A stretch of 64,000 nucleotides of DNA from Anaerolineae bacterium (GTDB lineage: Bacteria > Chloroflexota > Anaerolineae > Aggregatilineales > Phototrophicaceae). This document shows, piece after piece, positions 1 to 7,073 of this stretch. Below the pieces are notes generated by a model. That model did not search any database. It was given only the letters and a program-made list of their open reading frames with translations, and had not been told where the DNA came from. The position numbers and the translations under genes were made by a program. Location: assembly GCA_022843745.1 (NCBI GenBank), contig JALHNB010000007.1, positions 124,001 through 188,000 of the forward strand. The letters are read 5' to 3'. Each line of letters opens with the position of its first letter. Positions within the stretch are counted from its first letter, which is position 1.

Positions 1-1
1 T

Positions 2-70
2 ACCGATAACACCGTCTATATCGAGGCTGTCCCCGGCATTGGTTATGCCCTGATGCGCCGTAATCAATAG
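2..70 (+). CDS. C-terminal end of a probable OmpR/PhoB-family response regulator (5' part outside window)
   Basis: An open frame enters at the window edge and ends at a TAG at 68-70. The 22 visible residues include VYIEAVPGIGYALMRR, which resembles the last beta-hairpin and the conserved G-x-GY-x-L ending of the winged-helix DNA-binding domain of OmpR/PhoB-type regulators. Only this tail is visible, so the receiver domain and its partner kinase cannot be assessed. Direct repeats with an 11-bp period lie 25 bases downstream of its stop, which is the site geometry such regulators bind. Other proteins ending in a similar hairpin cannot be excluded. Confidence 0.5.
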   Translation, partial: TDNTVYIEAVPGIGYALMRRNQ

Positions 71-94
71 AAATAAAGTGTATAAAGGTCGATT

Positions 95-124
95 TTGTGA
101 CCGTCTTGTGACCACATCGTAACT
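95..124 (+). promoter_or_regulatory. Tandem 11-bp-period direct repeats upstream of the sulfate importer
   Basis: TTGTGACC occurs exactly at 95-102 and 106-113. A weaker copy, TCGTAACT, follows at 117-124, in the same 11-bp register. One-turn direct repeats are the usual binding geometry of OmpR/PhoB-type regulators, and the gene just upstream ends like one. It is an inference that the site controls the operon starting at 189. Confidence 0.45.
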
Positions 125-145
125 CCCCCTATCACCGCCCATCGC

Positions 146-151
146 TATACT
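146..151 (+). promoter_or_regulatory. Candidate -10 element (TATACT) for the sulfate importer operon
   Basis: TATACT lies 37 bases before the start codon at 189. The 17-bp upstream position holds no good -35 (CTCCCC-like), which would fit an activator-dependent promoter driven from the repeats at 95-124. This is inferred from sequence match only. Confidence 0.3.
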
Positions 152-188
152 GCGCTCCTATGTAGAGTCATTAACAGGAGCAAATATA

Positions 189-1244
189 ATGAAGAAATTT
201 AAATTATCGTCGGTTTTCTTGCTGCTGATCCTGCTTTCGAGCTTCGGATTTGTCCAGGCGCAGGAAGGCCCGATCATTCTGACACTGGCGGGTTACGCTG
301 TCCCGCGTGAAGCATATGGCAAAATTATCCCACTATTTCAGGCATATTGGGCAGACCAGCATGACGGCCAGCAGGTGATTTTTCAGGAATCGTATCTGGC
401 TTCAGGCGCACAGTCCCGTGCAGTTGCGGGTGGTTTTGAGGCCGATATTGTGGCGCTTTCCCAGGAACAGCATGTCACCCGTATTGCTGATGCCGGGTTG
501 ATTACTCATGATTGGCAAGCCAATGGTTACAACGGCATGGTTTCAACCTCTCTGGCGGTGATTGTCGTGCGTCCTGGTAATCCAAAGGCGATCAATAACT
601 GGATTGATCTGGCGAAACCCGGTGTGGAAGTGATTACGCCTGACCCCGCGACCAGCGGCGGTGCACAGTGGAACGTGATGGGTGCCTACGGTGCGGCCTA
701 TCGCGGTCATGTTGAAGGTTATGAGGCTGGGGCAGAGGGCGCTCTACAATTTATCACTGACGTATTCACCAATGTCAGCGTGATGGATGCGGATGGTCGC
801 GAAAGTTTCCTCACCTTTGAACGTGGTATTGGCGACGCAGCAATTACCTATGAAAACGAATATTATGCTGGGTTATCAGCAGGTGGCGAGTTCGAGGTTG
901 TTTATCCAACATCAACCATTCTGATCGAAAATCCGATTGCACTGGTCGATGTTTATGTCGATAAACACGGTACCCGTGAAGCAGCAGAAGCATTCCTTGA
1001 GTTTGTCTATACACCAGAAGCGCAGGCCGCTTTTGCCGAAAGTGGTTTCCGTCCGCCTGTAGAGACTGCCGTCGAAGGCGCCGAAGCGACACCCGAACCT
1101 GCCGTTCTGGACGAGACACGCTACCCGACGATTGAAGATCAATTCACCATCGCCGATTTTGGTGGTTGGGCAGAAGTCGTCCCCAGTATTTTCGGTGAAG
1201 AAGGTGTGTTCACCAAAATGATTGCCGAGGTAAAAGGACAGTAA
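189..1244 (+). CDS. Sulfate/thiosulfate ABC transporter, periplasmic binding protein
   Basis: This 351-residue protein captures sulfate or thiosulfate outside the membrane and delivers it to the permeases encoded next. A signal peptide covers residues 1-24 (hydrophobic core LLLILLSS, cleavage near VQA). The mature part has the Sbp/CysP signatures VPREAYGKI, PDPATSGGAQWN and, near the end, FGGWAEV. Before the FGGWA segment there is an extra acidic, Pro/Ala-rich stretch (about residues 290-305, VEGAEATPEP) that I would not expect in enterobacterial homologues. An AGGAG-like ribosome site (ACAGGAGC) precedes the ATG. It is the first gene of a tightly packed four-gene importer operon, all on the plus strand. 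Assignment to the sulfate family is firm; sulfate versus thiosulfate preference cannot be read from sequence. Confidence 0.93.
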   Translation: MKKFKLSSVFLLLILLSSFGFVQAQEGPIILTLAGYAVPREAYGKIIPLFQAYWADQHDGQQVIFQESYLASGAQSRAVAGGFEADIVALSQEQHVTRIADAGLITHDWQANGYNGMVSTSLAVIVVRPGNPKAINNWIDLAKPGVEVITPDPATSGGAQWNVMGAYGAAYRGHVEGYEAGAEGALQFITDVFTNVSVMDADGRESFLTFERGIGDAAITYENEYYAGLSAGGEFEVVYPTSTILIENPIALVDVYVDKHGTREAAEAFLEFVYTPEAQAAFAESGFRPPVETAVEGAEATPEPAVLDETRYPTIEDQFTIADFGGWAEVVPSIFGEEGVFTKMIAEVKGQ

Positions 1245-1248
1245 GATT

Positions 1249-2091
1249 ATGCAACTGGCTTTTCCCGCAAAAGCCGCTGCCCGCCCTCATTTGCCATTTG
1301 GTGAATGGGGGCTGCGTGCTGCGGCGATAACGTATCTGATTGTGCTGATTGCGATCCCGGTGATCGTCATCAATATCGAAGGGCTGCGCGGCGGCCTTGA
1401 TCTTTTTTGGACGGATATTACCCGTCCGGCGGCTTTGAGCGCGTTGTGGTTAAGCATCTGGACAGCCGGGGTGATGGCTGTCGTCAATACGATCATGGGT
1501 ACACTGACAGCTTATGTGCTGGTGTTTTATAAATTCCCTGGCAAGCGGCTGCTGGACTCGGTGATTGACCTTCCATTTGCCATTCCGACGCTGGTTACAG
1601 GCGTTATGTTGGTGCTGCTCTATGGTCCACAGACACTTATAGGTGGATTTCTTGACCAACAATTGGGAATTCGCGTTTTGTTCGCGCCGCCGGGAATCAT
1701 CCTGGCGCTGCTGTTTCTGGGCTACCCCTTTGTGATTCGCGCGGTGCAGCCTGTTCTGGCAGGGTTGGATGCGAATCAGCAGGAAGCGGCATTTACGCTC
1801 GGTGCGTCGAGTTGGGTGACATTTCGGCGGGTGGTACTGCCAGCGATTTTTCCGGCGATGATTACGGGTGGACTGCTGGGTTTTGCCCGTGCGCTGGGTG
1901 AATTTGGCTCGATTGTGATCGTCTCCGGCAATATCCCCATGCGCTCACAAACGGCTGCCGTCTACATTTTCGGACAGGTGGAAGGTGGCAATATGGCCGC
2001 AGCCAGCAGTGTATCGGTTATACTGCTGCTGGTTTCACTGGTGGTGACGCTGGGTGTCGATTTCATTTACAGGAGAAAGTCGTATGCGTGA
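1249..2091 (+). CDS. cysT: Sulfate ABC transporter permease, CysT type
   Basis: This 280-residue integral membrane subunit forms half of the sulfate channel. It has about six hydrophobic segments, and the cytoplasmic EAA loop that contacts the ATPase reads QQEAAFTLGASSWVTFRRVV followed by LPAIFPA. The ending ALGEFGSIVIVSGNIP is characteristic of CysT. The start lies 4 bases after the binding-protein stop, with AAAGGACAG as ribosome site. The 3' end overlaps the next permease by 8 bases, suggesting translational coupling. CysT (rather than CysW) is assigned from gene order and the GNIPMRSQTAA segment. Confidence 0.93.
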   Translation: MQLAFPAKAAARPHLPFGEWGLRAAAITYLIVLIAIPVIVINIEGLRGGLDLFWTDITRPAALSALWLSIWTAGVMAVVNTIMGTLTAYVLVFYKFPGKRLLDSVIDLPFAIPTLVTGVMLVLLYGPQTLIGGFLDQQLGIRVLFAPPGIILALLFLGYPFVIRAVQPVLAGLDANQQEAAFTLGASSWVTFRRVVLPAIFPAMITGGLLGFARALGEFGSIVIVSGNIPMRSQTAAVYIFGQVEGGNMAAASSVSVILLLVSLVVTLGVDFIYRRKSYA

Positions 2092-2914
2092 GAAACCTGT
2101 ACGCACATTCTGGCCCTGGTTGCTCATTGCAGTGGTCGTTGTCTACGCGGGCTTGCTTTTGCTTGCGCCGTTAGTAGCGGTCATCAGCGGCGCGTTTGAA
2201 GATGGTATTCAACCTGTGTTAGAGGCGATCACCGCGGCGGAAGCGCTGCTTTCGTTACGCCTGACATTTTTCCTGGCGATCACCGCTTCAGTGATTAACG
2301 CGATTTTGGGGCTTATCGTTGCCTGGGTACTGGTACGTCATCGTTTCCCGGGCAAGTGGTTTTTTAATGCACTGGTTGATCTGCCCTTCGTCGTTTCGCC
2401 TGTCATCGTCGGCTACGTGATGATCGTGCTGTTCGGGCGGACAGGTTGGTTACAGAATTTCCCGATACAATTGGCATTTTCACTACCGGGTATGCTGGTC
2501 GTAACGGTGTTTGTTTCGCTGCCATTCGTGATTCGTGAGGTCATGCCCGTGTTGGCCTCGCTGACACGAGAACAAGAAGAGGCTGCTTTTACGTTGGGCG
2601 CATCATCCTGGATGACTTTTTATCGGATTGTGTTCCCCGCAATTCGGCACGGCATTATTTATGGTATTGTGCTGACATTGGCACGGGCGTTGGGTGAATT
2701 TGGCGCGGTGGCGGTGATTGGCGGCGGTGTACAGGGTGTGACCGAAACGGCAACGATTTACATTTATCGTTCGCTGCATGATCGTAATGACATTGGCGCA
2801 TACAGCATGGCGATTACGCTTGGCGTGATCTCTGTGGGCATTCTGGTCGTTATGAACTGGCTGCGGCGTGATCCAAGTGAGAAAGGTAGTCAGCATGTCG
2901 ATCCTACTGAATAA
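2084..2914 (+). CDS. cysW: Sulfate ABC transporter permease, CysW type
   Basis: This 276-residue membrane subunit pairs with CysT. The ATG at 2084 is chosen because it follows AGGAGA at 2071-2076; the frame also opens further upstream. The EAA motif is EEAAFTLGASSWMTFYRIVF, and ALGEFGAVAVIGGGVQG near the end is typical of CysW. It overlaps cysT by 8 bases and the ATPase gene by 20 bases, so the three are co-translated. About six membrane spans are visible, starting with WPWLLIAVVVVYAGLLLLAP. Confidence 0.92.
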   Translation: MREKPVRTFWPWLLIAVVVVYAGLLLLAPLVAVISGAFEDGIQPVLEAITAAEALLSLRLTFFLAITASVINAILGLIVAWVLVRHRFPGKWFFNALVDLPFVVSPVIVGYVMIVLFGRTGWLQNFPIQLAFSLPGMLVVTVFVSLPFVIREVMPVLASLTREQEEAAFTLGASSWMTFYRIVFPAIRHGIIYGIVLTLARALGEFGAVAVIGGGVQGVTETATIYIYRSLHDRNDIGAYSMAITLGVISVGILVVMNWLRRDPSEKGSQHVDPTE

Positions 2915-3956
2915 AGTCTCGAAAAAGTATGGCGCTCAGAATATCGTTCGCGAGTTTTCTCTGGAAATCGAGTCCGGGGAATTATTCGTATTACTAGGCC
3001 CAAGCGGGAGTGGCAAAAGTACGCTGCTGCGGATGATTGCTGGCCTAACGCCGCAGGATACGGGCGAAATATATCTGAATGACCGTAATGTGACGGCATT
3101 ATCGCCACAAAAACGCGGTATTGGTTTTGTGTTCCAGAATTATTCACTTTTCCAGCACATGACGGCAGCGCAAAATATCGCCTTTGGGCTGGAGATTCTG
3201 CGTGTGCCGAAAGCTGAACGCGACGAACGGGTTCATGAACTGCTTGGATTGATTGGCATGGCGGATTTGGGAAACCGGATGCCGTCGCAGCTTTCCGGCG
3301 GTCAGCAGCAGCGTGTGGCTGTGGCACGAGCGTTGGCGCAGCGCCCTGAAGTGCTGCTTCTTGATGAGCCTTTTGGTGCGCTGGATGTGAAAATTCGTGC
3401 GCAGCTACGCCAGAATTTGCGCGACATTCAACAGCGGTTGAATGTGACGGCGATTCTGGTCACGCACGATCAGGACGAAGCATTTGAACTGGCAGATCGT
3501 ATTGGCGTTATCGACGGTGGCGAACTGCTCGAAGTCGGAACACCGTACCAACTCTATCGCAAGCCGCAGCATCGTTTCACGGCGACTTTTCTGGGCAGTG
3601 TGAATCTGTTGGCCGCAGAGCGCAATGGGACGACGATCCATCTGGGCGATAAACGATTACCCGCGCCACCGCAGACCGATCATTTGGCCGGGCAAAGCGT
3701 GGAGATGATGCTCCGCCCTGAATCGGTAGAGATCGCGCTGACTCCAGAGAACTTAGAAGGCCATTTGCTCGGAAGTGGGATTGTCGAAAGTATCGCCTTT
3801 GCGGGTGTATTGGAGCGCGTTGCGATTCGCGTGCAGGATTGGGAACAGACGGTTCATGCGCTGGTAAACCCGGACAAGGCGCGTGAACTTAATATTCGGC
3901 CAGGGGATCATGTTTATGTGGGAGTGCGTGATTTTCATCTGCTGCCATTGAACTAA
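2895..3956 (+). CDS. cysA: Sulfate ABC transporter ATP-binding protein
   Basis: This 353-residue ATPase powers the importer. It shows Walker A (GPSGSGKST, about 35-43), the signature LSGGQQQR, Walker B with VLLLDEPFGALD, and the switch histidine in ILVTHDQDEA. After about residue 235 comes the TOBE-like regulatory domain, ending in VYVGVRDFHLLPLN. The ATG at 2895 is preferred because it gives the usual family N-terminus (MSILLNKVSKKYG) and has GAAAGG upstream; a frame start at 2868 would lie deep inside cysW. The final codons are duplicated just downstream (see 3939-4006). The specificity call follows from the operon. Confidence 0.93.
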   Translation: MSILLNKVSKKYGAQNIVREFSLEIESGELFVLLGPSGSGKSTLLRMIAGLTPQDTGEIYLNDRNVTALSPQKRGIGFVFQNYSLFQHMTAAQNIAFGLEILRVPKAERDERVHELLGLIGMADLGNRMPSQLSGGQQQRVAVARALAQRPEVLLLDEPFGALDVKIRAQLRQNLRDIQQRLNVTAILVTHDQDEAFELADRIGVIDGGELLEVGTPYQLYRKPQHRFTATFLGSVNLLAAERNGTTIHLGDKRLPAPPQTDHLAGQSVEMMLRPESVEIALTPENLEGHLLGSGIVESIAFAGVLERVAIRVQDWEQTVHALVNPDKARELNIRPGDHVYVGVRDFHLLPLN

Positions 3957-4006
3957 GATGTATCCACTGCTGCCATTGAACTAATGAAAAAATAAATGTA
4001 TCCACT
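3939..4006 (+). repeat. Short direct duplication joining the cysA end and the next gene's start
   Basis: The last 18 bases of cysA including its TAA (3939-3956) recur exactly at 3967-3984. The first 11 bases of the next gene (ATGTATCCACT, 3996-4006) also occur at 3958-3968. The second copy reads as a nine-codon frame, MYPLLPLN plus stop, whose head matches the next gene and whose tail matches CysA. It looks like a slipped or recombined 28-bp duplication and is unlikely to be a gene. Confidence 0.8.
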
Positions 4007-4919
4007 CTTATCGCTATCACAAATCACGCTCAACTCCCAACTGGCGCGCCGTCTACCGCGCCGTTTGGCTTATTATCATCTGGCGCTGCCCATCGCCTAT
4101 GACGAAGATTTTATTGCCGTCGCGATGGCACACCCGGATAACCAGGCCGTTGTTAAAGTGCTGGAAGCGGTACTCGGCGCAGCAGTCACGCCTGTTCGCA
4201 GCGATGCCGAAGAAATCAAGCATTCGCTGGATTATGTCTGGCAGGAAGACGGCGAGGCAGGCACTTCAACGCTTATGTTCTGGACGGATAAGCCAGAGTG
4301 TGAAGCCAATATACGCGCTTATGCCGCCGAAATCGCCGTCGCGCTCTCGTTAAATTGTGAAGAATCCCAACCCGAATCAATGGCCGCGCTGCTTCAGCGT
4401 TCCCAGGAAGTGCGCCCTTCGTTAATCGTCTGCTGTGTGGCTGATTCGCAGCTTCTAGCACAGCTTGTCAATCGCTCAACGGCTTCAATTTTGTTGGTGC
4501 GGGAAGGGCAGGCGCTGCCGCGAAATATTTTGCACGTTCTGCGCGGTCATACCCCGGATCGCCGCGTACTGGATTGGGTGATTCCGATTGCCCATCATGA
4601 CAACGTGCCTGTAACGCTTTTGGCGGCGGCGACTCCATCTTATGGGCAGGGCAGCCCACTCCTGAGCGATTTTGCGAATCTGCTTTCCCCAAATCATTCC
4701 GCGCATCTCACCGAATATGGGCAGGTGTTAGCCAGCGTAAACGTGACCGGAAGGGTCAAAATCCGCCAGGGGATGCTGGAAGATGTGATCGTTAGCGAGC
4801 TTTCTGAGCGCAGCTATGATATGGTCGCGATTGCGGCGGAAGCCTATGGCGATTTCGTTTACCGCGTTTTGCAGCGCTTGAATGGCAACTCCTGCGCGTT
4901 CCTCGTCATAAAACCCTAA
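3996..4919 (+). CDS. T2SSE_N-like domain fused to two universal-stress-like domains
   Basis: This is a 307-residue cytoplasmic protein without signal peptide. Residues about 15-82 match the N-terminal domain of GspE/PilB-type ATPases (RRLPRRLAYYHLALPI, then VAMAHPDNQAVVKVL and a terminal EEIKHSLDYVW). No ATPase domain follows. Residues about 85-165 look like one Usp-type alpha/beta unit ending VNRSTASILLVREG. Residues about 170-307 look like a second (NVPVTLLAAAT, SYDMVAIAAEAYGDFVYRVL, NSCAFLVIKP). Usp proteins sense nucleotides or stress; related N-terminal domains in MshE bind cyclic-di-GMP. The start is 39 bases after cysA, so it may be co-transcribed. No ATP-binding G-x2-G-x9-G signature is evident. 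Domain calls are by eye. Confidence 0.62.
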   Translation: MYPLLSLSQITLNSQLARRLPRRLAYYHLALPIAYDEDFIAVAMAHPDNQAVVKVLEAVLGAAVTPVRSDAEEIKHSLDYVWQEDGEAGTSTLMFWTDKPECEANIRAYAAEIAVALSLNCEESQPESMAALLQRSQEVRPSLIVCCVADSQLLAQLVNRSTASILLVREGQALPRNILHVLRGHTPDRRVLDWVIPIAHHDNVPVTLLAAATPSYGQGSPLLSDFANLLSPNHSAHLTEYGQVLASVNVTGRVKIRQGMLEDVIVSELSERSYDMVAIAAEAYGDFVYRVLQRLNGNSCAFLVIKP

Positions 4920-4920
4920 A

Positions 4921-4988
4921 TTTAGCAATTAGCTGTTCGCGATTAGTCTTTAGCTAAAGACTATGGACTGACGACTAACGACTGATCT
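4921..4988. repeat. TTAGC-rich intergenic array
   Basis: Immediately after the stop at 4919 the sequence runs through repeated TTAGC/GACTAA/GACTGA words (TTTAGCAATTAGCTG, TTAGTCTTTAGCTAAAGACT, GACGACTAACGACTGA). It contains a short palindrome, AGTCTTTAGCTAAAGACT. Similar arrays lie at 24184, 32599 and 32734. Confidence 0.6.
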
Positions 4989-5086
4989 ATGACCTGATCG
5001 TTGATTTGGCGTACCCTATCCGTCAAGTTTCCTGCGCGGAAGGTCATTTATAATGATTTCAGCGATACGTCCCAGGGAGTTTGAAC

Positions 5087-5800
5087 ATGCTGAAACGAAT
5101 TCTTTTATGCAGCTTATTTTTGCTTTTGATTGCGTCTGGTGTTCACGCACAGGAACAAATCGACGAAATTTATGGGCTTGTAACGGTTGATCTGGCTGAA
5201 GTGCGTGTTGGGCCAGATTTCGCTTACGAGTCGATTGGGCAGTTACCGCGCGATGCGTCGGTTGTCGTCTTGGGGCGGGCGGGCGATTTTTTCGAGCGCT
5301 GGGATGGTCGCCAGTGGTTGCAGATTGATTTTGGTCAGTCACCGGCCTGGGTCTATGCGCGTTTGCTGCGCACCAGCGTCGCTTTTAACTCGATTTTCCC
5401 AACCGGACGACTGCTCCCGCGCGATGCCAATGGGCGTGTGCCGGATGTTTTTGATCTGTCGTCGTATGTCTGCTCACAGTGGAACGGCGACTATACGCGC
5501 TCCGGCGATTTTTTGGCAGGGGATACCCAGTTGGTCGTGACTTTTCCGACATTAACGGGGGCGAATGTTTACAGTGTGATCGTCATCTCGCCGACGGGTG
5601 TGCGCCGCGCTTTCGACAGCACTATTGGGACAGCCAATATTATCCTTGATGATTTGCCGTATGAGCCGGGGACATATACGTGGCGGGTCGCGCCGTATTG
5701 GACGAGTGCCGATAGCCGTTCAAATTGGCAGCAGGTGTGCTTGCTACAGACAGGTGGCACGTTTGAGAAGCCGGACACAAATCCGCGACATCGAAATTAG
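5087..5800 (+). CDS. Secreted protein with an N-terminal SH3b domain
   Basis: This is a 237-residue exported protein. A signal peptide spans about residues 1-22 (LLCSLFLLLIASGVHAQ). Residues about 30-95 form an SH3b-like domain (VDLAEVRVGPDFAYESIGQL, then a WLQIDFG strand and WVYARLL), the type that often binds cell-wall material or other envelope ligands. The rest (about 100-237) has beta-rich segments with WRVAPYW and two Cys (YVCSQWNG, QQVCLLQ) that could pair; I do not recognise it. The ATG at 5087 has AGGGAG 8 bases upstream. The gene stands alone between a TTAGC array and a large palindrome. Confidence 0.75.
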   Translation: MLKRILLCSLFLLLIASGVHAQEQIDEIYGLVTVDLAEVRVGPDFAYESIGQLPRDASVVVLGRAGDFFERWDGRQWLQIDFGQSPAWVYARLLRTSVAFNSIFPTGRLLPRDANGRVPDVFDLSSYVCSQWNGDYTRSGDFLAGDTQLVVTFPTLTGANVYSVIVISPTGVRRAFDSTIGTANIILDDLPYEPGTYTWRVAPYWTSADSRSNWQQVCLLQTGGTFEKPDTNPRHRN

Positions 5801-5852
5801 CGAGATCCGGATTGGGGTGATGCGGGGAATAACCATGCAGTTTTGATGTATC

Positions 5853-6040
5853 AGGGCGCACGGCTGTGGTAGCACCGCAAAATAGTGTGGTCATGCGTCA
5901 ACCTCACCCCAACCCCTCTCCAATGCTTTGGAGAGGGGCTTTCCAGACCTGTTGCGAGCTTTTGTGAACCGTTTAAAAAGTCGTAACAGGGTTAGAAAAC
6001 GTTACCACGCTATCATGTGGTGCTACCTGTGCGCCCCTAC
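5853..6040. repeat. Large nested palindromic element between convergent genes
   Basis: The left arm (about 5853-5893, with GGGCGCAC and GGTAGCACC) is complementary to the right arm (about 6001-6040, with GGTGCTACC and GTGCGCCCC), allowing a small bulge. A perfect 11-bp hairpin sits inside at 5913-5938. The right edge ends CCCCTAC, shared with other intergenic palindromes here. It fills nearly all of the gap between the stops at 5800 (+) and 6063 (-). A MITE-like or REP-like origin is an inference. Confidence 0.7.
5913..5938. terminator. Perfect 11-bp hairpin, possible bidirectional terminator
   Basis: CCCCTCTCCAA and TTGGAGAGGGG form an 11-bp stem with a 4-base TGCT loop. It lies between two convergent transcription units. 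No U-tract follows on either strand, so termination activity is uncertain; it may only be the core of the surrounding repeat. Confidence 0.4.
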
Positions 6041-6062
6041 AGTAAATGCAAAATCCTGAATG

Positions 6063-7073
6063 TTATCGACGTGCCTGGACGACATCTTCCTCTAAAAGAT
6101 CGACCAGATCGAGCGTGGCGTTGAAAATCACGCGGGCGTTGATCGCGCCGTCACGTGCTTCGATCACCATTTGAGGCGGAGTCACGCCGCAATTTTCAAA
6201 AGGAACGAGTGCATCGTTGAGATAGTCCACTGCTGTTCCCAAACGGGGCGCGTATCTCTGCAATTCTGGCAGTTCGCGCACATCCTGAGCTGTGTAGGGA
6301 TATTTTGCAACCGCTTCAGGCGCATCACAAGGCATGACTTCACCCCGGAAAACCGCCCACCAGAAAATCTCCAGATTATAAGCGAGTTCGCGACGCGCCA
6401 GGATAAATTCGCGCAGGCGGTCAATTTGCGCTTGCTGGATTTCGACGGGAATCACGACAACGCGAAGTGTTTCCAGCGGTGGCAAGCCTGCTGCTTCGGG
6501 AATTTCCAGCACATATGGAACACGGCGAACGGCGGCTCCAGATATCCAGCCGTCAAAGCCCAGATAATTGATGTGCAGCCATGTGCCATCCTGATTGCGT
6601 TCCAGCACCGGGATGGTGATAAGGGGCGGGATGTTGCGGATAAATGTGCCGCTACGCGAAGGGCGATCTCGCAGGGATGCGCCCTGGAGTGTGGTCACGC
6701 CGAACTCCGGCCTGTAGGTCAGCGGTGTTGGCCCGATCACGCCCGTGACGAAATCGCCCAATGGCAAATCCTCGACCTGAAAATCCCATTCGATGACCTT
6801 GCCGAAAATCCAGCCGAGATTCGTTAGTCGTCCCAGGCGGCGCACTTCGAACCACGAGCCGTCCAGATTGCGGCTGACGACCTGTAGGAGATCACCACGA
6901 AAGACTGACGCAACGGGCTGCGATTCTACCGACGGCGCACCACGCACATTCGCGCTTTCCGCCCGGACGCGCACATTGAAATCGCTGCTGTTTTCCTGCG
7001 CAAAAGCCACGCCAGAAAATACGAAAAGAATCAGAACATAGATTAATCCGAATCGACTTATGATTTTTCTCAT
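6063..7073 (-). CDS. Secreted protein with two SH3b-like domains (last gene of the secreted operon)
   Basis: This 336-residue exported protein has a signal peptide ending near FSGVAFAQ (about residue 26). SH3b-like domain 1 lies at about 32-95 (AESANVRGAPSVESQPVASV, WFEVRRLG, LGWIFGKVIEW). Domain 2 lies at about 115-185 (QGASLRDRPSRSGTFIRNIP, WLHINYLGFDGWISGAAV). A helical C-terminal part (about 200-336) contains MPCDAPEAVAKYP and a second Cys in FENCGVTPP, and is unrecognised. The ATG at 7073 overlaps the upstream stop as ATGA; a frame start 15 bases further out is less likely. The upstream gene encodes a solute-binding protein, suggesting co-translated, co-exported products. Confidence 0.75.
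   Translation of the reverse strand: MRKIISRFGLIYVLILFVFSGVAFAQENSSDFNVRVRAESANVRGAPSVESQPVASVFRGDLLQVVSRNLDGSWFEVRRLGRLTNLGWIFGKVIEWDFQVEDLPLGDFVTGVIGPTPLTYRPEFGVTTLQGASLRDRPSRSGTFIRNIPPLITIPVLERNQDGTWLHINYLGFDGWISGAAVRRVPYVLEIPEAAGLPPLETLRVVVIPVEIQQAQIDRLREFILARRELAYNLEIFWWAVFRGEVMPCDAPEAVAKYPYTAQDVRELPELQRYAPRLGTAVDYLNDALVPFENCGVTPPQMVIEARDGAINARVIFNATLDLVDLLEEDVVQARR

Noticed and set aside
3958-3984. Nine-codon frame MYPLLPLN after cysA
   Set aside because: It is produced by the micro-duplication, lacks a proper ribosome site and is better described as a repeat.
5913-5938. A confident intrinsic terminator
   Set aside because: The stem is perfect but there is no U-tract on either strand, so it is listed only as a possible terminator.
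6171-6827. A 218-codon plus-strand frame opposite the SH3b gene
   Set aside because: Antisense shadow; composition rich in Arg/His/Cys and no domain.
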